A stretch of DNA of 64,000 nucleotides, taken from an uncultured Curvibacter sp. (GTDB lineage: Bacteria; Pseudomonadota; Gammaproteobacteria; Burkholderiales; Burkholderiaceae_C). The stretch covers positions 1-64,000 of the forward strand of contig CAIKMN010000029.1 in the NCBI GenBank assembly GCA_903828535.1, read 5' to 3'. A program made the position numbers and the translations under genes. This document shows, one piece after another, positions 35,577 through 44,200 of the stretch. How positions within the stretch are numbered: position 1 is the stretch's first letter; each line of letters opens with the position of its first letter. The notes below the pieces were generated by a model, which worked only from the letters and a program-made list of their open reading frames with translations, searched no databases and was not told the origin of the DNA.

Positions 35577-35981
35577 TTACAGGCCGAGTACTTTGCGGGT
35601 CGCTGTCACAATTTCGTGGCCTTTTTTGGCGTTCAAGTCCAAGCTCATGGCGCCAGAGGGCTTCGCAATGACTTCGGCAGCACCCAATTTACGGGCTTCC
35701 AAAGCTTGAGGCGAACCCGTTTGGGCCACAGACGACACGATGATCACCGGCACATTGCTCAAGAGGCGCAGGCGCTTCAAGCATTCAATGCCGTCCATGT
35801 GGGGCATTTCAATGTCGAGCAACACCAAATCAGGGTTCAGTTCCTTGACGTTTTGCAAGGCTTCCAAGCCGTTGGTGGCTTCACCCACGACATTCAGATC
35901 AGGATCAGCCGTGATGATGCCTCGCAACAAAGCACGCATGACGAAAGAGTCATCAACAATCAGGATATTTTTTTTGGCCAT
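35577..35981 (-). CDS. Stand-alone receiver domain of CheB type
   Basis: 134 residues from the ATG at 35981. One receiver domain with ILIVDDSFVMR, phospho-acceptor Asp in LVLLDIEMPHMDG, the conserved Ser pair in IIVSSVA and Lys in IAKPSGAMSLDL. The end (KPSG followed by SLDL) is what one finds at the CheB receiver-to-linker junction, unlike CheY. No methylesterase domain follows. It sits between cheB and cheA in the operon. It could be the CheY-like output or a phosphate sink, or a duplicated CheB receiver; these cannot be told apart from sequence. Confidence 0.88.
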   Translation of the reverse strand: MAKKNILIVDDSFVMRALLRGIITADPDLNVVGEATNGLEALQNVKELNPDLVLLDIEMPHMDGIECLKRLRLLSNVPVIIVSSVAQTGSPQALEARKLGAAEVIAKPSGAMSLDLNAKKGHEIVTATRKVLGL

Positions 35982-35998
35982 GGAGTCACCTAAACAAA

Positions 35999-37144
35999 TC
36001 AAGCAAAAAACGAAGGGATTTTGACAGAAGACGGCGCCTGTCCCGCTAAGCGAGCCAAGCGAACGCCCAAATCATGGGGATTCAAAACAGCGGATGCCAA
36101 TCCGGCATTGATCACAGAGGACGGCATGCCGTCCACAATACAACTGCTGGGTTCTTGGGCCAGCACCGCACAGCCTTTGCGCTGCACCAAGTCTTTGGCG
36201 CCCTGCATACCGTCGCTGCCCATGCCGGTCATGACAACCGCCACCAAGTTGCCACTGACGGAGGCGGCTGAACGGAACAACACATCGGCATTCGGGTGGA
36301 TCGGGGCATCGGGTTGGGTGCGCTCGTACAACATCATTTTGCCGGGGAACGGCTCACGCACCACAGCGTCGGTCCCGCCTTTGATGATGACCACCATGCC
36401 GGGCTTCAATTGCATGCCGTCGGTGCTCTCCACCACGTCCAAGCCCGTTTCAGAGCGCAAATGCAATGCAAAGCCACTGGTGAACATGGGCGGCATGTGC
36501 TGCGCCACGATCATCGGACAGGCCAATCGGCCCATGGCCTTTAACGTTTGTGGCAACGTGGCCGGGCCGCCCGTAGAAATTCCCAAGACCACCAAGCCCG
36601 GGTTGGGCTGCGCATCCACCTTGCGCATCGCCACGGGAATCGAGGGGTCGATGGGCGCACCAGTGGCCGGTCTGACGGGCGTTTGACCGTTGGGTTGATC
36701 GGCAAGGGAAGCAGGCCCAGCACCTCGGTTGATCAAGGCAAGACGGGCTTTTTTCTTGGCCCAAAACTGCAACTTCTCCACCAACTCCTCACCGATTTTG
36801 ACGATATCGAGTTGCACAAAAGAAGATTTCTTGGCGATGAAGTCGACCGCGCCCAACTCCAAGGCCTTGATGGTGGTGACCGAGTTGCGCTCGGTCAAAC
36901 TGCTCAACATGATGATCGGAGTGGGCGTACGGGCCATGATTTGGCGAGTCGCTTCCAAACCGTCCATGACGGGCATTTCAACGTCCATGGTGATGACGTC
37001 AGGACGGAGCTGCTCGCACATCTCCACACACATCTGTCCGGTTTTGGCTTCCCCCACGACTTGAATGTCGGGGTTGCCCTCCACCATTTTCCGGATGGCG
37101 ATCCGCATGAAAGCGGAGTCATCCGAAATCAACAGCTTGATCAT
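35999..37144 (-). CDS. cheB: CheB protein-glutamate methylesterase/deamidase
   Basis: 381 residues from the ATG at 37144, which overlaps the cheR stop (ATGA). The receiver domain has LLISDDSAFMR and the phospho-acceptor Asp in VITMDVEMPVMDG. A linker of about 40 residues follows. The methylesterase has the catalytic Ser in GISTGGPATLP, His in AQHMPPMFTSGF and Asp in GMGSDGMQG. It removes methyl groups from receptor glutamates when phosphorylated by CheA, giving adaptation. Coupling to cheR matches their opposing roles. Confidence 0.96.
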   Translation of the reverse strand: MIKLLISDDSAFMRIAIRKMVEGNPDIQVVGEAKTGQMCVEMCEQLRPDVITMDVEMPVMDGLEATRQIMARTPTPIIMLSSLTERNSVTTIKALELGAVDFIAKKSSFVQLDIVKIGEELVEKLQFWAKKKARLALINRGAGPASLADQPNGQTPVRPATGAPIDPSIPVAMRKVDAQPNPGLVVLGISTGGPATLPQTLKAMGRLACPMIVAQHMPPMFTSGFALHLRSETGLDVVESTDGMQLKPGMVVIIKGGTDAVVREPFPGKMMLYERTQPDAPIHPNADVLFRSAASVSGNLVAVVMTGMGSDGMQGAKDLVQRKGCAVLAQEPSSCIVDGMPSSVINAGLASAVLNPHDLGVRLARLAGQAPSSVKIPSFFA

Positions 37145-38169
37145 AGAGGAACCTTGTTTCTGACGTACCAAGGTCCACCGCGTCCCAGACGCGATTCAAA
37201 ATAATCGGTGGCCAACAATTGCACCGAGGCGCCCATCACCAACACACCGCCAGGCGACATGGCGCGCGCCAACATTTTTTGCACGGCAAGCTTCACCGTG
37301 TCGTCAAAATAAATCAACACATTGCGGCAGAAAATCAAGTCCATGCCCGAAACGGGTGGCCGCGCATTCATCAAGTTAAAGCGCTCGAAACGAGCGTATT
37401 GACGCACCCAGTCTTTGATGCGGAAGTAATTGACGCCTTGCATGGCGCCGCCCGCGGGCATGTCCACCGTTTCAAACATGACGCGCCAATGTGGGGGCAA
37501 ATTACGGAATGAGCCCATACCCAAATCGCCGTAAACACCTTCGCGCGCCGTCCGCAAGGCTTGGTTGGAAATATCGGTCCCCAACACATACAAACCCCAT
37601 CCCTTGGTGGGCGAAATACGACCATCCGACTGCGCCGCTTTACCCGCCTGCATCAAACCTTTGAGGCAGATGTAGGCCAAGTCATAAACCTCTTCACCGG
37701 TGGAGCTGGCGGCTGACCAAACTTGCAACTGTTGATGGCTTTCACGTGAAGCGATCAAGCTGGGCAAGACATCGTTGGTCACCATTTCCATCAAATCCGG
37801 GTCGCGACAGAAATAGGTTTCATGCACCGTCAAGTTTTCGACCAAGGATTGCCACTCGGCGTGTTCAGAGGTGCAAGTGTTCATCGAGCTGACCCAATCA
37901 CGCAAAATATTGACCGGCATGTCTTTCAAAATGCGGGCCAATTTGCGTTCAACCAGGCTGCCTGATTTGATGCCGAAGCGCGTTTCCACGCCCAACATCA
38001 GTTGGTTAATCAAGCCGGCTTGGTCGTCAGAGCCAATTCGGGCGGGCGCAGTGGCCGAAGCACCAAGGCCGCTAAGTCCCGCTGGACGCATGGCTTGACT
38101 GGCGCCGACCGCACTCTTGACGGCCGCTTGCATCTGGGCAATCAGATCATCGACGTTGTCTTTACTCAA
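37141..38169 (-). CDS. cheR: CheR chemoreceptor methyltransferase
   Basis: 342 residues from a TTG start at 38169, with an aagga ribosome-binding site about 8 bases upstream. The N-terminal 70 residues are a variable extension, then the all-helical CheR-N domain. The SAM-dependent domain has WSAASSTGEEVYDLA, GTDISNQAL, YFRIKDWV and the FCRNVLIYFDD motif. It methylates receptor glutamates using S-adenosylmethionine. No C-terminal TPR is present. Neither receptor in this window ends in an NWETF-like CheR-docking pentapeptide, consistent with direct methylation. Confidence 0.95.
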   Translation of the reverse strand: MSKDNVDDLIAQMQAAVKSAVGASQAMRPAGLSGLGASATAPARIGSDDQAGLINQLMLGVETRFGIKSGSLVERKLARILKDMPVNILRDWVSSMNTCTSEHAEWQSLVENLTVHETYFCRDPDLMEMVTNDVLPSLIASRESHQQLQVWSAASSTGEEVYDLAYICLKGLMQAGKAAQSDGRISPTKGWGLYVLGTDISNQALRTAREGVYGDLGMGSFRNLPPHWRVMFETVDMPAGGAMQGVNYFRIKDWVRQYARFERFNLMNARPPVSGMDLIFCRNVLIYFDDTVKLAVQKMLARAMSPGGVLVMGASVQLLATDYFESRLGRGGPWYVRNKVPL

Positions 38170-38190
38170 AATCTGTCCTTGCTAACGTGA

Positions 38191-39579
38191 TCAGGCAACC
38201 GCCTCGTCCATTTTGGACAAAGCGTCGAGTGATAGGAGCGAAATCAGTTCGCCATTCAAGCGACCCACTTCGGTCAAATAATCGTTTTCAGCGGTGCGCA
38301 CCGGCGAAATGTCTTTTTCAGCAATCTCAATCACACGGTCGACTTTGTCCACAATCAAGGCCCAAACGGCGCCGTTGACACGAACCACCACGTAGACCGA
38401 TTGAGCGCCCTTGGTGACGCCCAACATGTCGCGCATGTCAATCACGGGCGCCACTTCACCTTTGATTTGCACCACACCGGCCAAAGACTGATCGCCCTGC
38501 GGCAGGTTGACGCTGGCGGTGAATTCCTCAACGCGGTCAATGCTGGACAACGGCAAAGCGCAACGCTCTTGCCCCAGGCGGAAAGACAACAAGCGGCGCA
38601 CAGAGCGCAATTCGCCATCGTTCAAGCTGCTCATATCCACTCCGTGTTCGTTCAAATAACGCTTGAACTGCAATAGGTTTTCAGGCGACACCAAGCCAGA
38701 AGGCGAAATCAGGCCCGTCATGCGGCCCACGCGGTCACCGACCCCGGGCAAATAGCCTTCGAGTTGGCTATCGCCGCCGGTCACGGCTTGAATGCTCTCT
38801 TTGCCGTAACGCTCAATGCCCACAATGTCGGTCACCGAAATGCCCATGCGGGCGCCATCAATGGACACCACCAAAACAAATTTGGGAGGCTCGACTTGTT
38901 CACAAGACAACATCCGCGTCAAAGAGACGACCAACAAAGCCTTGCCACGCAGGTCCATCAAACCTTCAACTTCAGGCGAGGCACCGGGCAAGGCGGTGAG
39001 GTTTTGAATCTCCACGATTTCCATCACTTGGTCCATCATGAAGGCAAAGGTTTCGCCGCCATCTCGCACTGTGACCGTTTGGAATTCGTTCAGGCTGGAT
39101 TCTTCGGCCACATGCGCCGACTCTTGAACGATGCCCATCAAACCACCGCCTCCATCGGGTACGCCAACAGCAGCCATGTCTTGCAGGCCCAAGGCCATTT
39201 CGTCCAACACCAAAACCATGCCTTCAGCGGTGGTGAACTCGCCCTTGACCATGGAGTCTTTGGCGTCTTCGTAGGTTTTGACGACGCTGGGCTCCAAATT
39301 AACCTTGCTGAACACCTTGTCAACCTGAACCACCACGGTTTCTTGGCGGGCATTGATCACCAACAAGTGCCCTTCTTGGCTGGCTGAACGCGCCGGCAAA
39401 CCCAAACGGGCCGCCAAGTCGACCTTCAACAAGACCGAGCCCGACACGTTGACCAAGCCCTCGACATCACCCGGCGCATAAGGCAAGGGCGTGACGGGCA
39501 ACAAATCCAACACCTTGACCACCGAGGAGGCGGTCATGGCGTAGCGTCCGTTGGCCAATTCAAACAAGACGAGTTCCAT
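38191..39579 (-). CDS. Triple CheW-domain coupling protein
   Basis: 462 residues made of three CheW-like domains in a row, at about 1-135, 160-315 and 330-455, with short linkers. Each shows the CheW pattern: strands near the start (LVLFELANGRYAM; FQTVTVRDGGETFAFMM; LLSFRLGQERCALPL), then GLVNVSGSVLLKVDL, GLMDLRGKALLVVSL and GVVQIKGEVAPVIDM. These are the ordinary LRG-x-x-x-P/V-x-x-D/S element. It could bind several receptors or CheA P5 domains at once and cross-link the array. There is no receiver, so it is not CheV. Its start is 2 bases after the cyclase gene. Confidence 0.88.
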   Translation of the reverse strand: MELVLFELANGRYAMTASSVVKVLDLLPVTPLPYAPGDVEGLVNVSGSVLLKVDLAARLGLPARSASQEGHLLVINARQETVVVQVDKVFSKVNLEPSVVKTYEDAKDSMVKGEFTTAEGMVLVLDEMALGLQDMAAVGVPDGGGGLMGIVQESAHVAEESSLNEFQTVTVRDGGETFAFMMDQVMEIVEIQNLTALPGASPEVEGLMDLRGKALLVVSLTRMLSCEQVEPPKFVLVVSIDGARMGISVTDIVGIERYGKESIQAVTGGDSQLEGYLPGVGDRVGRMTGLISPSGLVSPENLLQFKRYLNEHGVDMSSLNDGELRSVRRLLSFRLGQERCALPLSSIDRVEEFTASVNLPQGDQSLAGVVQIKGEVAPVIDMRDMLGVTKGAQSVYVVVRVNGAVWALIVDKVDRVIEIAEKDISPVRTAENDYLTEVGRLNGELISLLSLDALSKMDEAVA

Positions 39580-39581
39580 GT

Positions 39582-40736
39582 TTAGATTCGCCTTTCAACA
39601 AAGAAAGTTTCCACTTGACCCAGGCTCTTCACTTCAATCATGCCGCGGGGAGACAATTCGAAATGGCCTTTGAGTAACTCAGCGGTTGCCGAAGAAATAT
39701 GCACTTTGCCTGGCTGGCCCGTCGACTCCATGCGGCTGGCCACGTTGACTGTATCGCCCCACAAGTCGTAGGTGAACTTGCGAATGCCAATCACCCCCGC
39801 CACCACGGGGCCGCTGTGAATGCCAATGCGCATGTTCAAAGCGTTGCCGGCTTGTTCGTGCATTTCGGCCAGTGCGTCACACATTTCCAAAGCGGCCATC
39901 GTCGTCGCCACGGCGTGGTCCTCGCGAGCGACAGGCACGCCGCCCGCCAGCATGTAGCAGTCACCAATGGTTTTGATTTTTTCCAGGCCGTGCTTTTCCG
40001 TGATCAGGTCAAAGCGTGAGAACAAACCGCCCAAGATTTGCACCAAGTCAGACGGCGACATGTGGCGTGACATCTTGGTGAAGCCCACCATGTCGGCAAA
40101 CAAAACGCTGACCGAAGGACAGGCATCGGCAATCTTCTCTTCGCCACTTTTCAAGCGTTGGGCAATGCTGCCCGGCAAAATGTTCAGCAGCAGTTGCTCG
40201 GTTTTGGCCTTTTCTTGGCTCAAGGCTTCGTGTTGCTTTTTCAGCTGACGCATGCGCAAGGCTTCTTGGTCGCGCAGTTGTTTTTTGTCGACGGACGTGG
40301 TGACACGGGCCCGTAGCAAAACCGGGTTGAACGGTTTCGGCAAGTAATCTTCAGCGCCCAACTCAATGCATCGGACCGCATCGTCCATGGCGGTTCCGCC
40401 GGAAATGACAATCACGGGGGGCCAGGGGTGGTGCGGAGAATCACGCAAAACTTGCAAGACCTCCATGCCGTTCATTTCGGGCATTTCCATGTCCAGCAGC
40501 ATCAAATCGAAAGGTTGACGAACCAACATTTCGATGGCTTCTTTGCCGTGATTGGCCTCTGTAATGTCTTGCAGGCCAATCGACTCCAACGAGCGACGCA
40601 GCCCCATGCGAATCAGGCGACTGTCGTCGACCAAAAGCACCCGCGCAGCGGCCAAGCCCCGGCGCCCCGCCTCGGCAGCCAGCAAACTGGGGTCAGAGGC
40701 GGCGGTCGATTGACCTAAGAAATCAATGGCACTCAT
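39582..40736 (-). CDS. Response regulator with class III adenylate cyclase output
   Basis: 384 residues. Receiver at about 30-150: acidic pocket VLLVDDSR, phospho-acceptor Asp82 (LMLLDMEMPEMNG), Ser112, Lys134 (YLPKPF). A coiled-coil linker (about 150-190) leads to a class III cyclase domain (205-384). All catalytic positions are present: metal Asp215 (VLFADMVGFT) and Asp259 (KTIGDCYM), adenine-selecting Lys of EKIKTIG and Asp324 (FTYDLWG), and the transition-state Asn331 and Arg335 (NVASRM). Lys/Asp at the purine-selecting positions predict ATP, not GTP. So it should make cAMP in response to phosphorylation. It is part of the chemosensory operon. Confidence 0.93.
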   Translation of the reverse strand: MSAIDFLGQSTAASDPSLLAAEAGRRGLAAARVLLVDDSRLIRMGLRRSLESIGLQDITEANHGKEAIEMLVRQPFDLMLLDMEMPEMNGMEVLQVLRDSPHHPWPPVIVISGGTAMDDAVRCIELGAEDYLPKPFNPVLLRARVTTSVDKKQLRDQEALRMRQLKKQHEALSQEKAKTEQLLLNILPGSIAQRLKSGEEKIADACPSVSVLFADMVGFTKMSRHMSPSDLVQILGGLFSRFDLITEKHGLEKIKTIGDCYMLAGGVPVAREDHAVATTMAALEMCDALAEMHEQAGNALNMRIGIHSGPVVAGVIGIRKFTYDLWGDTVNVASRMESTGQPGKVHISSATAELLKGHFELSPRGMIEVKSLGQVETFFVERRI

Positions 40737-40765
40737 TTAGCAGTACTCAGATCCGCAAATCGGCT

Positions 40766-41140
40766 TCAAACTTCGGCCAAAAGTTGAGCAACGGTTTCCA
40801 ACAACTGCTTGGCGTTGAAAGGTTTGGTCAAACTGGCATTGGCGCCTGACAACAGCGCCGAGTCCAAACCAAAACGGGCGCTGACCACGCGGCTGCCGCC
40901 GGAAATGGTCAAGATCGGCACCAAGGGAAAGGTTTCCCGCAATTTGGTGACAAAGTCCACGCCGTCCATATTGGGCATGACCACGTCGGTAATCACCAAG
41001 TCCACATCTGAAACAGCGAACAACTGCAAGGCTTGTAAACCGTCGCTGGCTTCGATCACTGAGTAATCGGCCATTTCAAGAATCTCGCGAACCCCTTCTC
41101 GCAAAAGATCTTCGTCGTCCACCAAAAGAATCGTCGTCAT
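40766..41140 (-). CDS. Single-domain response regulator (CheY-like)
   Basis: 124 residues, receiver domain only: ILLVDDEDLLREG, phospho-acceptor Asp in LVITDVVMPNMDG, and Lys in LTKPFNAKQLL. The position normally holding Thr is in TISGGS (Ser). The ATG at 41140 has a good ribosome-binding site (gagga). It is the first gene of the minus-strand chemosensory operon and is back-to-back with a soluble histidine kinase gene 283 bases away. It may receive phosphate from CheA, from that kinase, or from both. Confidence 0.92.
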   Translation of the reverse strand: MTTILLVDDEDLLREGVREILEMADYSVIEASDGLQALQLFAVSDVDLVITDVVMPNMDGVDFVTKLRETFPLVPILTISGGSRVVSARFGLDSALLSGANASLTKPFNAKQLLETVAQLLAEV

Positions 41141-41423
41141 GTCATTTCCTCAAATTCGTTGCGCATTACTTAGAAACTTTGAAACCGAACCCAGATCCGT
41201 TTCGGCAGTGGTTTCTGCGCTGCCGGCGATCATAAAGGATGAAAGCTGTTTCTGAAGGCGAGTTATGTGTTTTGTGAACACTTCCATTAGAAATAAATTA
41301 AATTTTATTTTGACAATGACGTGAAAAAATGGCCCCAAGGGAGCGCTGAAATCCTTCAAATCAGCTATAGACTCGCACCCTGGGCGAATCATTGGCCTGT
41401 CGCCTTTCTTTCCCTCTTTATTA
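41141..41423. other. Divergent intergenic region of the chemosensory cluster
   Basis: 283 bases, the largest gap in the window. It must hold the promoters of the minus-strand operon and of the plus-strand kinase gene. An AT-rich block lies at about 41288-41318, with a perfect TTGACA on the plus strand at about 41312-41317 but no matching -10 at 17 bases. A TATAGA at about 41365 is a possible plus-strand -10. I found no convincing sigma-28 or sigma-54 site and no RNA structure. Confidence 0.5.
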
Positions 41424-43691
41424 ATGACAGCTGAATACCAATTTCGGACTCCTATGCAAAGTGGACAAATCGTCGTCAACGCCCAAGGGCTGATTCAAGA
41501 TTGCAATGCGGTCGTGGAAGGATTGACCGGACAAACCCGTGATGCCCTGATCGGTTTGCCGGTTGACGCCCTTTTCAACGACACCTCAGACCATTTAGAT
41601 CTTTACCTGGATCATTTGACGCTGCGTCACCACAGCCAGCTGACGCCCTCAGTGGAGTCTTTTTTATACAGCGAGCTGAATCACGCCCCGGTCGCCTGTT
41701 TGGTACTCGATTCCGAGGGCCAGGTCTTGTTTGCCAATCCCCGAGCGGCTCATATGCTGGGTTATTCAGCCCAGCGACTGCAAGAACTCAGTTTGAAAGA
41801 CTTATCGGTTAAAGCCACCACCACCATTCAAGCCACCGACCAGACAGAATGGGCCGACTTCAAAACCCAAAGTGGCGAAAACATTGGCGTCAAACTCGAC
41901 GCCCTGACCTACCAAGTTTCAGTCGAAGACACCGGAAACCAAGGCCAGTTTCTGTTTCACAGCTTGGTGTTTTTGCGTCAAGCCACCGATTTACCTTGGG
42001 CCGTCATTCGGGCTTGCAGCTTTAATCAGTTTAGCCAAGAGAGTGACACCATCCTGACTTTGCTCAAGCACAGCCAGAAAGCCCTGACCCCCGTTCGATT
42101 AACCGCGCATTTCGTCATCAATCAACCCGGGTTCTTCGAGCGGATTACCTTGGACATTAGCCCGGTCCCCTCGTTAATCGATAAGAACGAAGACCTCCGC
42201 CACCAGCACAGCCTGCTGGAAATGACCATGGAAGTCATGCAGGACGGTGTGGTTCAACTCGATCGAACAGGACACGTGCTGAATGCCAACCCCAAAGCGC
42301 AAGAGCTGTTGGGGCGCAGCAAAGAGCATTTGCTCGGTTTGAATTTGGAAGATTTGCTCGCCAAAAGCAACGACGACTACCAATTTCCGAACTGGATTCC
42401 AGCCAACCACGTGGGCGTCATGCAGTCCTTGATGGACAACGACCCTGAAAACTTTTGGTTGTTGTTGCGTCAATTGCCCCACCCTATTTTGGGCTTTGAT
42501 GGCCAGAAAAAACTGCGCTTCATCAACCAATCGGCTTGCCATTTGTTGGGGGCCGATGAGGAGCAGTGGCTGGAACGGGCACTCCACACTTTGGTCGCGC
42601 CACAAGCCCAAGGACAATTGGAGCGGCATTTAAAAGACCTCGCGCAAGGCAACTGGGACAAAGCGCCAACGGAGCTCACCTGGCTGCGTGACAACTACAC
42701 CAACCTGCATTGCACCAGCGTCTTCCAAGCCCTGACCTTTGGCAGCCAGGTCTGGACCATGATCTGTCTGAACAACAGCATTGAAGAGCTCAAAGCGCGG
42801 GCCATGCGCAACACCCAAAATATTGAGTGGTCCGTGGTGCGCTCCGATGGTGATCTGACGCCTGTGGTGTTGACCGTCGCGCCCCTGCGTCAAACCAACA
42901 GCGGCACCATCACCGGCGTGGTCATGACGCTCAAGGACATGCGCGAGATCAAGGAAAAAGAAGCCGATCACGTTCGTATGGTCCAGAAAATGGAACAGTC
43001 GCAACGCTTGGACGCTTTGGGCCAGCTGGCTGCCGGCGTGGCGCACGACTTCAACAACCTTTTGGGCGTGGTGCAAAACCACGCCGAGTTGGTCGAAATG
43101 AAGTTAGGGCCTGACACCAAGGCGGCCAAAAACATCAGCGCGATTTTGCAAGCGACAACCCGTGCGCGAGACATTGTGATCAAGCTCAATGGTCTGGGAC
43201 GCGAGGCCCGCAAGACCGAGGAAGTGGTCGAGGTTTTTGACTTGGCGCCCGTCATTGAAGAAACCAAGGGCTTGCTGACAGCCAGCCTGAAAGGCATTGA
43301 GATTGCCATTGAAGACGCGACGCCTATGGCCTCCGCCGTGAAGTTGCAAGGCGACAGTGGTGGCTTGCAACAGGTTTTGGTGAATTTGTGCGTGAATGCC
43401 AGCCACGCCATCGGCGAACGACGCGATGGCCGCATCATCATTTACACCTCGCGCTTCCGCGACTCACGCGTTCGCATTGCCGTGATTGACAACGGCAGCG
43501 GCATCCCCAAAGACACTTTGGCGCGCATTTTTGAACCCTTCTTTACCACCAAAGAAGTGGGCAAAGGCACCGGCTTGGGGCTGGCCATGGTGCGCAGCAT
43601 CATCAGCAAAATGGGCGGCACGGTCGACTGCGAATCCGAAGTCGGGGTGGGCACCAGTTTCATTGTGACCTTGCCCATTGCGAACGTTTAA
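41424..43691 (+). CDS. Soluble multi-PAS histidine kinase (NtrB-like kinase core)
   Basis: 755 residues without membrane helices, so cytosolic. The N-terminal 500 residues contain about four PAS-like segments (around 15-60, 85-190, 265-320 and 345-450), some carrying the typical V-L-x-A-N-P-x-A pattern (VLFANPRAAHML, VLNANPKAQELL). The kinase core has the H box QLAAGVAHDFNNLLG with His541, the N box LVNLCVNASHAI, and IDNGSGIP and GKGTGLGLAMV. The C terminus has no receiver. It is divergent from the chemosensory operon, and no response regulator follows on its own strand, so its partner may be the receiver or the cyclase across the gap. Confidence 0.88.
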   Translation: MTAEYQFRTPMQSGQIVVNAQGLIQDCNAVVEGLTGQTRDALIGLPVDALFNDTSDHLDLYLDHLTLRHHSQLTPSVESFLYSELNHAPVACLVLDSEGQVLFANPRAAHMLGYSAQRLQELSLKDLSVKATTTIQATDQTEWADFKTQSGENIGVKLDALTYQVSVEDTGNQGQFLFHSLVFLRQATDLPWAVIRACSFNQFSQESDTILTLLKHSQKALTPVRLTAHFVINQPGFFERITLDISPVPSLIDKNEDLRHQHSLLEMTMEVMQDGVVQLDRTGHVLNANPKAQELLGRSKEHLLGLNLEDLLAKSNDDYQFPNWIPANHVGVMQSLMDNDPENFWLLLRQLPHPILGFDGQKKLRFINQSACHLLGADEEQWLERALHTLVAPQAQGQLERHLKDLAQGNWDKAPTELTWLRDNYTNLHCTSVFQALTFGSQVWTMICLNNSIEELKARAMRNTQNIEWSVVRSDGDLTPVVLTVAPLRQTNSGTITGVVMTLKDMREIKEKEADHVRMVQKMEQSQRLDALGQLAAGVAHDFNNLLGVVQNHAELVEMKLGPDTKAAKNISAILQATTRARDIVIKLNGLGREARKTEEVVEVFDLAPVIEETKGLLTASLKGIEIAIEDATPMASAVKLQGDSGGLQQVLVNLCVNASHAIGERRDGRIIIYTSRFRDSRVRIAVIDNGSGIPKDTLARIFEPFFTTKEVGKGTGLGLAMVRSIISKMGGTVDCESEVGVGTSFIVTLPIANV

Positions 43692-43729
43692 ACCCTGAAA
43701 AAACCAAGATTGAACGAAAGAATTTTGCC

Positions 43730-44200
43730 TTGACGAACAAACTCTGGCCCTTACTGAGCACGGCTTTTTTGTGGACTACCTTGGGCTTGGCCCAAGCTCA
43801 AAACACCGCACAGACCAACAAAGCCACCGCGGCCGACGCAGAAAACATGGTGTCCAAAGGCGCCACGGCCCTGCGGGCCCAAGGCTGGCAAGCCTTGGTC
43901 GAAATGACGGCCCCCCGCAAAACCTTTGTGGACCGCGATCTGTATTTAACGGTTTACGACTTGAACGGCAAGTGCAAGGCCCACGGTCAAAACCCCAAGC
44001 AAGTGGCCAAAAACCTCATCAACATCAAAGACCCCGACGGCAAGTTGTACGTCAAAGAACGCGTTGAATTGAGCAAAACCCAAAAGTCGTTTTGGCAAGA
44101 ATACAAGTACACCAATCCAGTCACGAAATTGGTGCAAAACAAACTAGCCTACTGCGAAAAAGTCGATGAAATGCTGGTCTGTGGAGGGATCTACAAATGA
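43730..44200 (+). CDS. Periplasmic single Cache-domain protein
   Basis: 156 residues from a TTG start. Signal peptide at 1-23 ([20 protein letters not shown]). The mature protein is a Cache-like sensory domain ([43 protein letters not shown]), the kind normally fused to chemoreceptors or kinases. Here it is free in the periplasm, with two or three cysteines and no membrane anchor. Its stop overlaps the start of the next receptor gene (ATGA), suggesting it works with that receptor, perhaps as a ligand-binding subunit. That role is inference. Confidence 0.85.
   Translation: MTNKLWPLLSTAFLWTTLGLAQAQNTAQTNKATAADAENMVSKGATALRAQGWQALVEMTAPRKTFVDRDLYLTVYDLNGKCKAHGQNPKQVAKNLINIKDPDGKLYVKERVELSKTQKSFWQEYKYTNPVTKLVQNKLAYCEKVDEMLVCGGIYK

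Noticed and set aside
41150-41479. A 109-codon minus-strand open frame across the divergent intergenic region
   Set aside because: No ribosome-binding site, no domain, part of it antisense to the kinase gene; the region is better explained as promoters.
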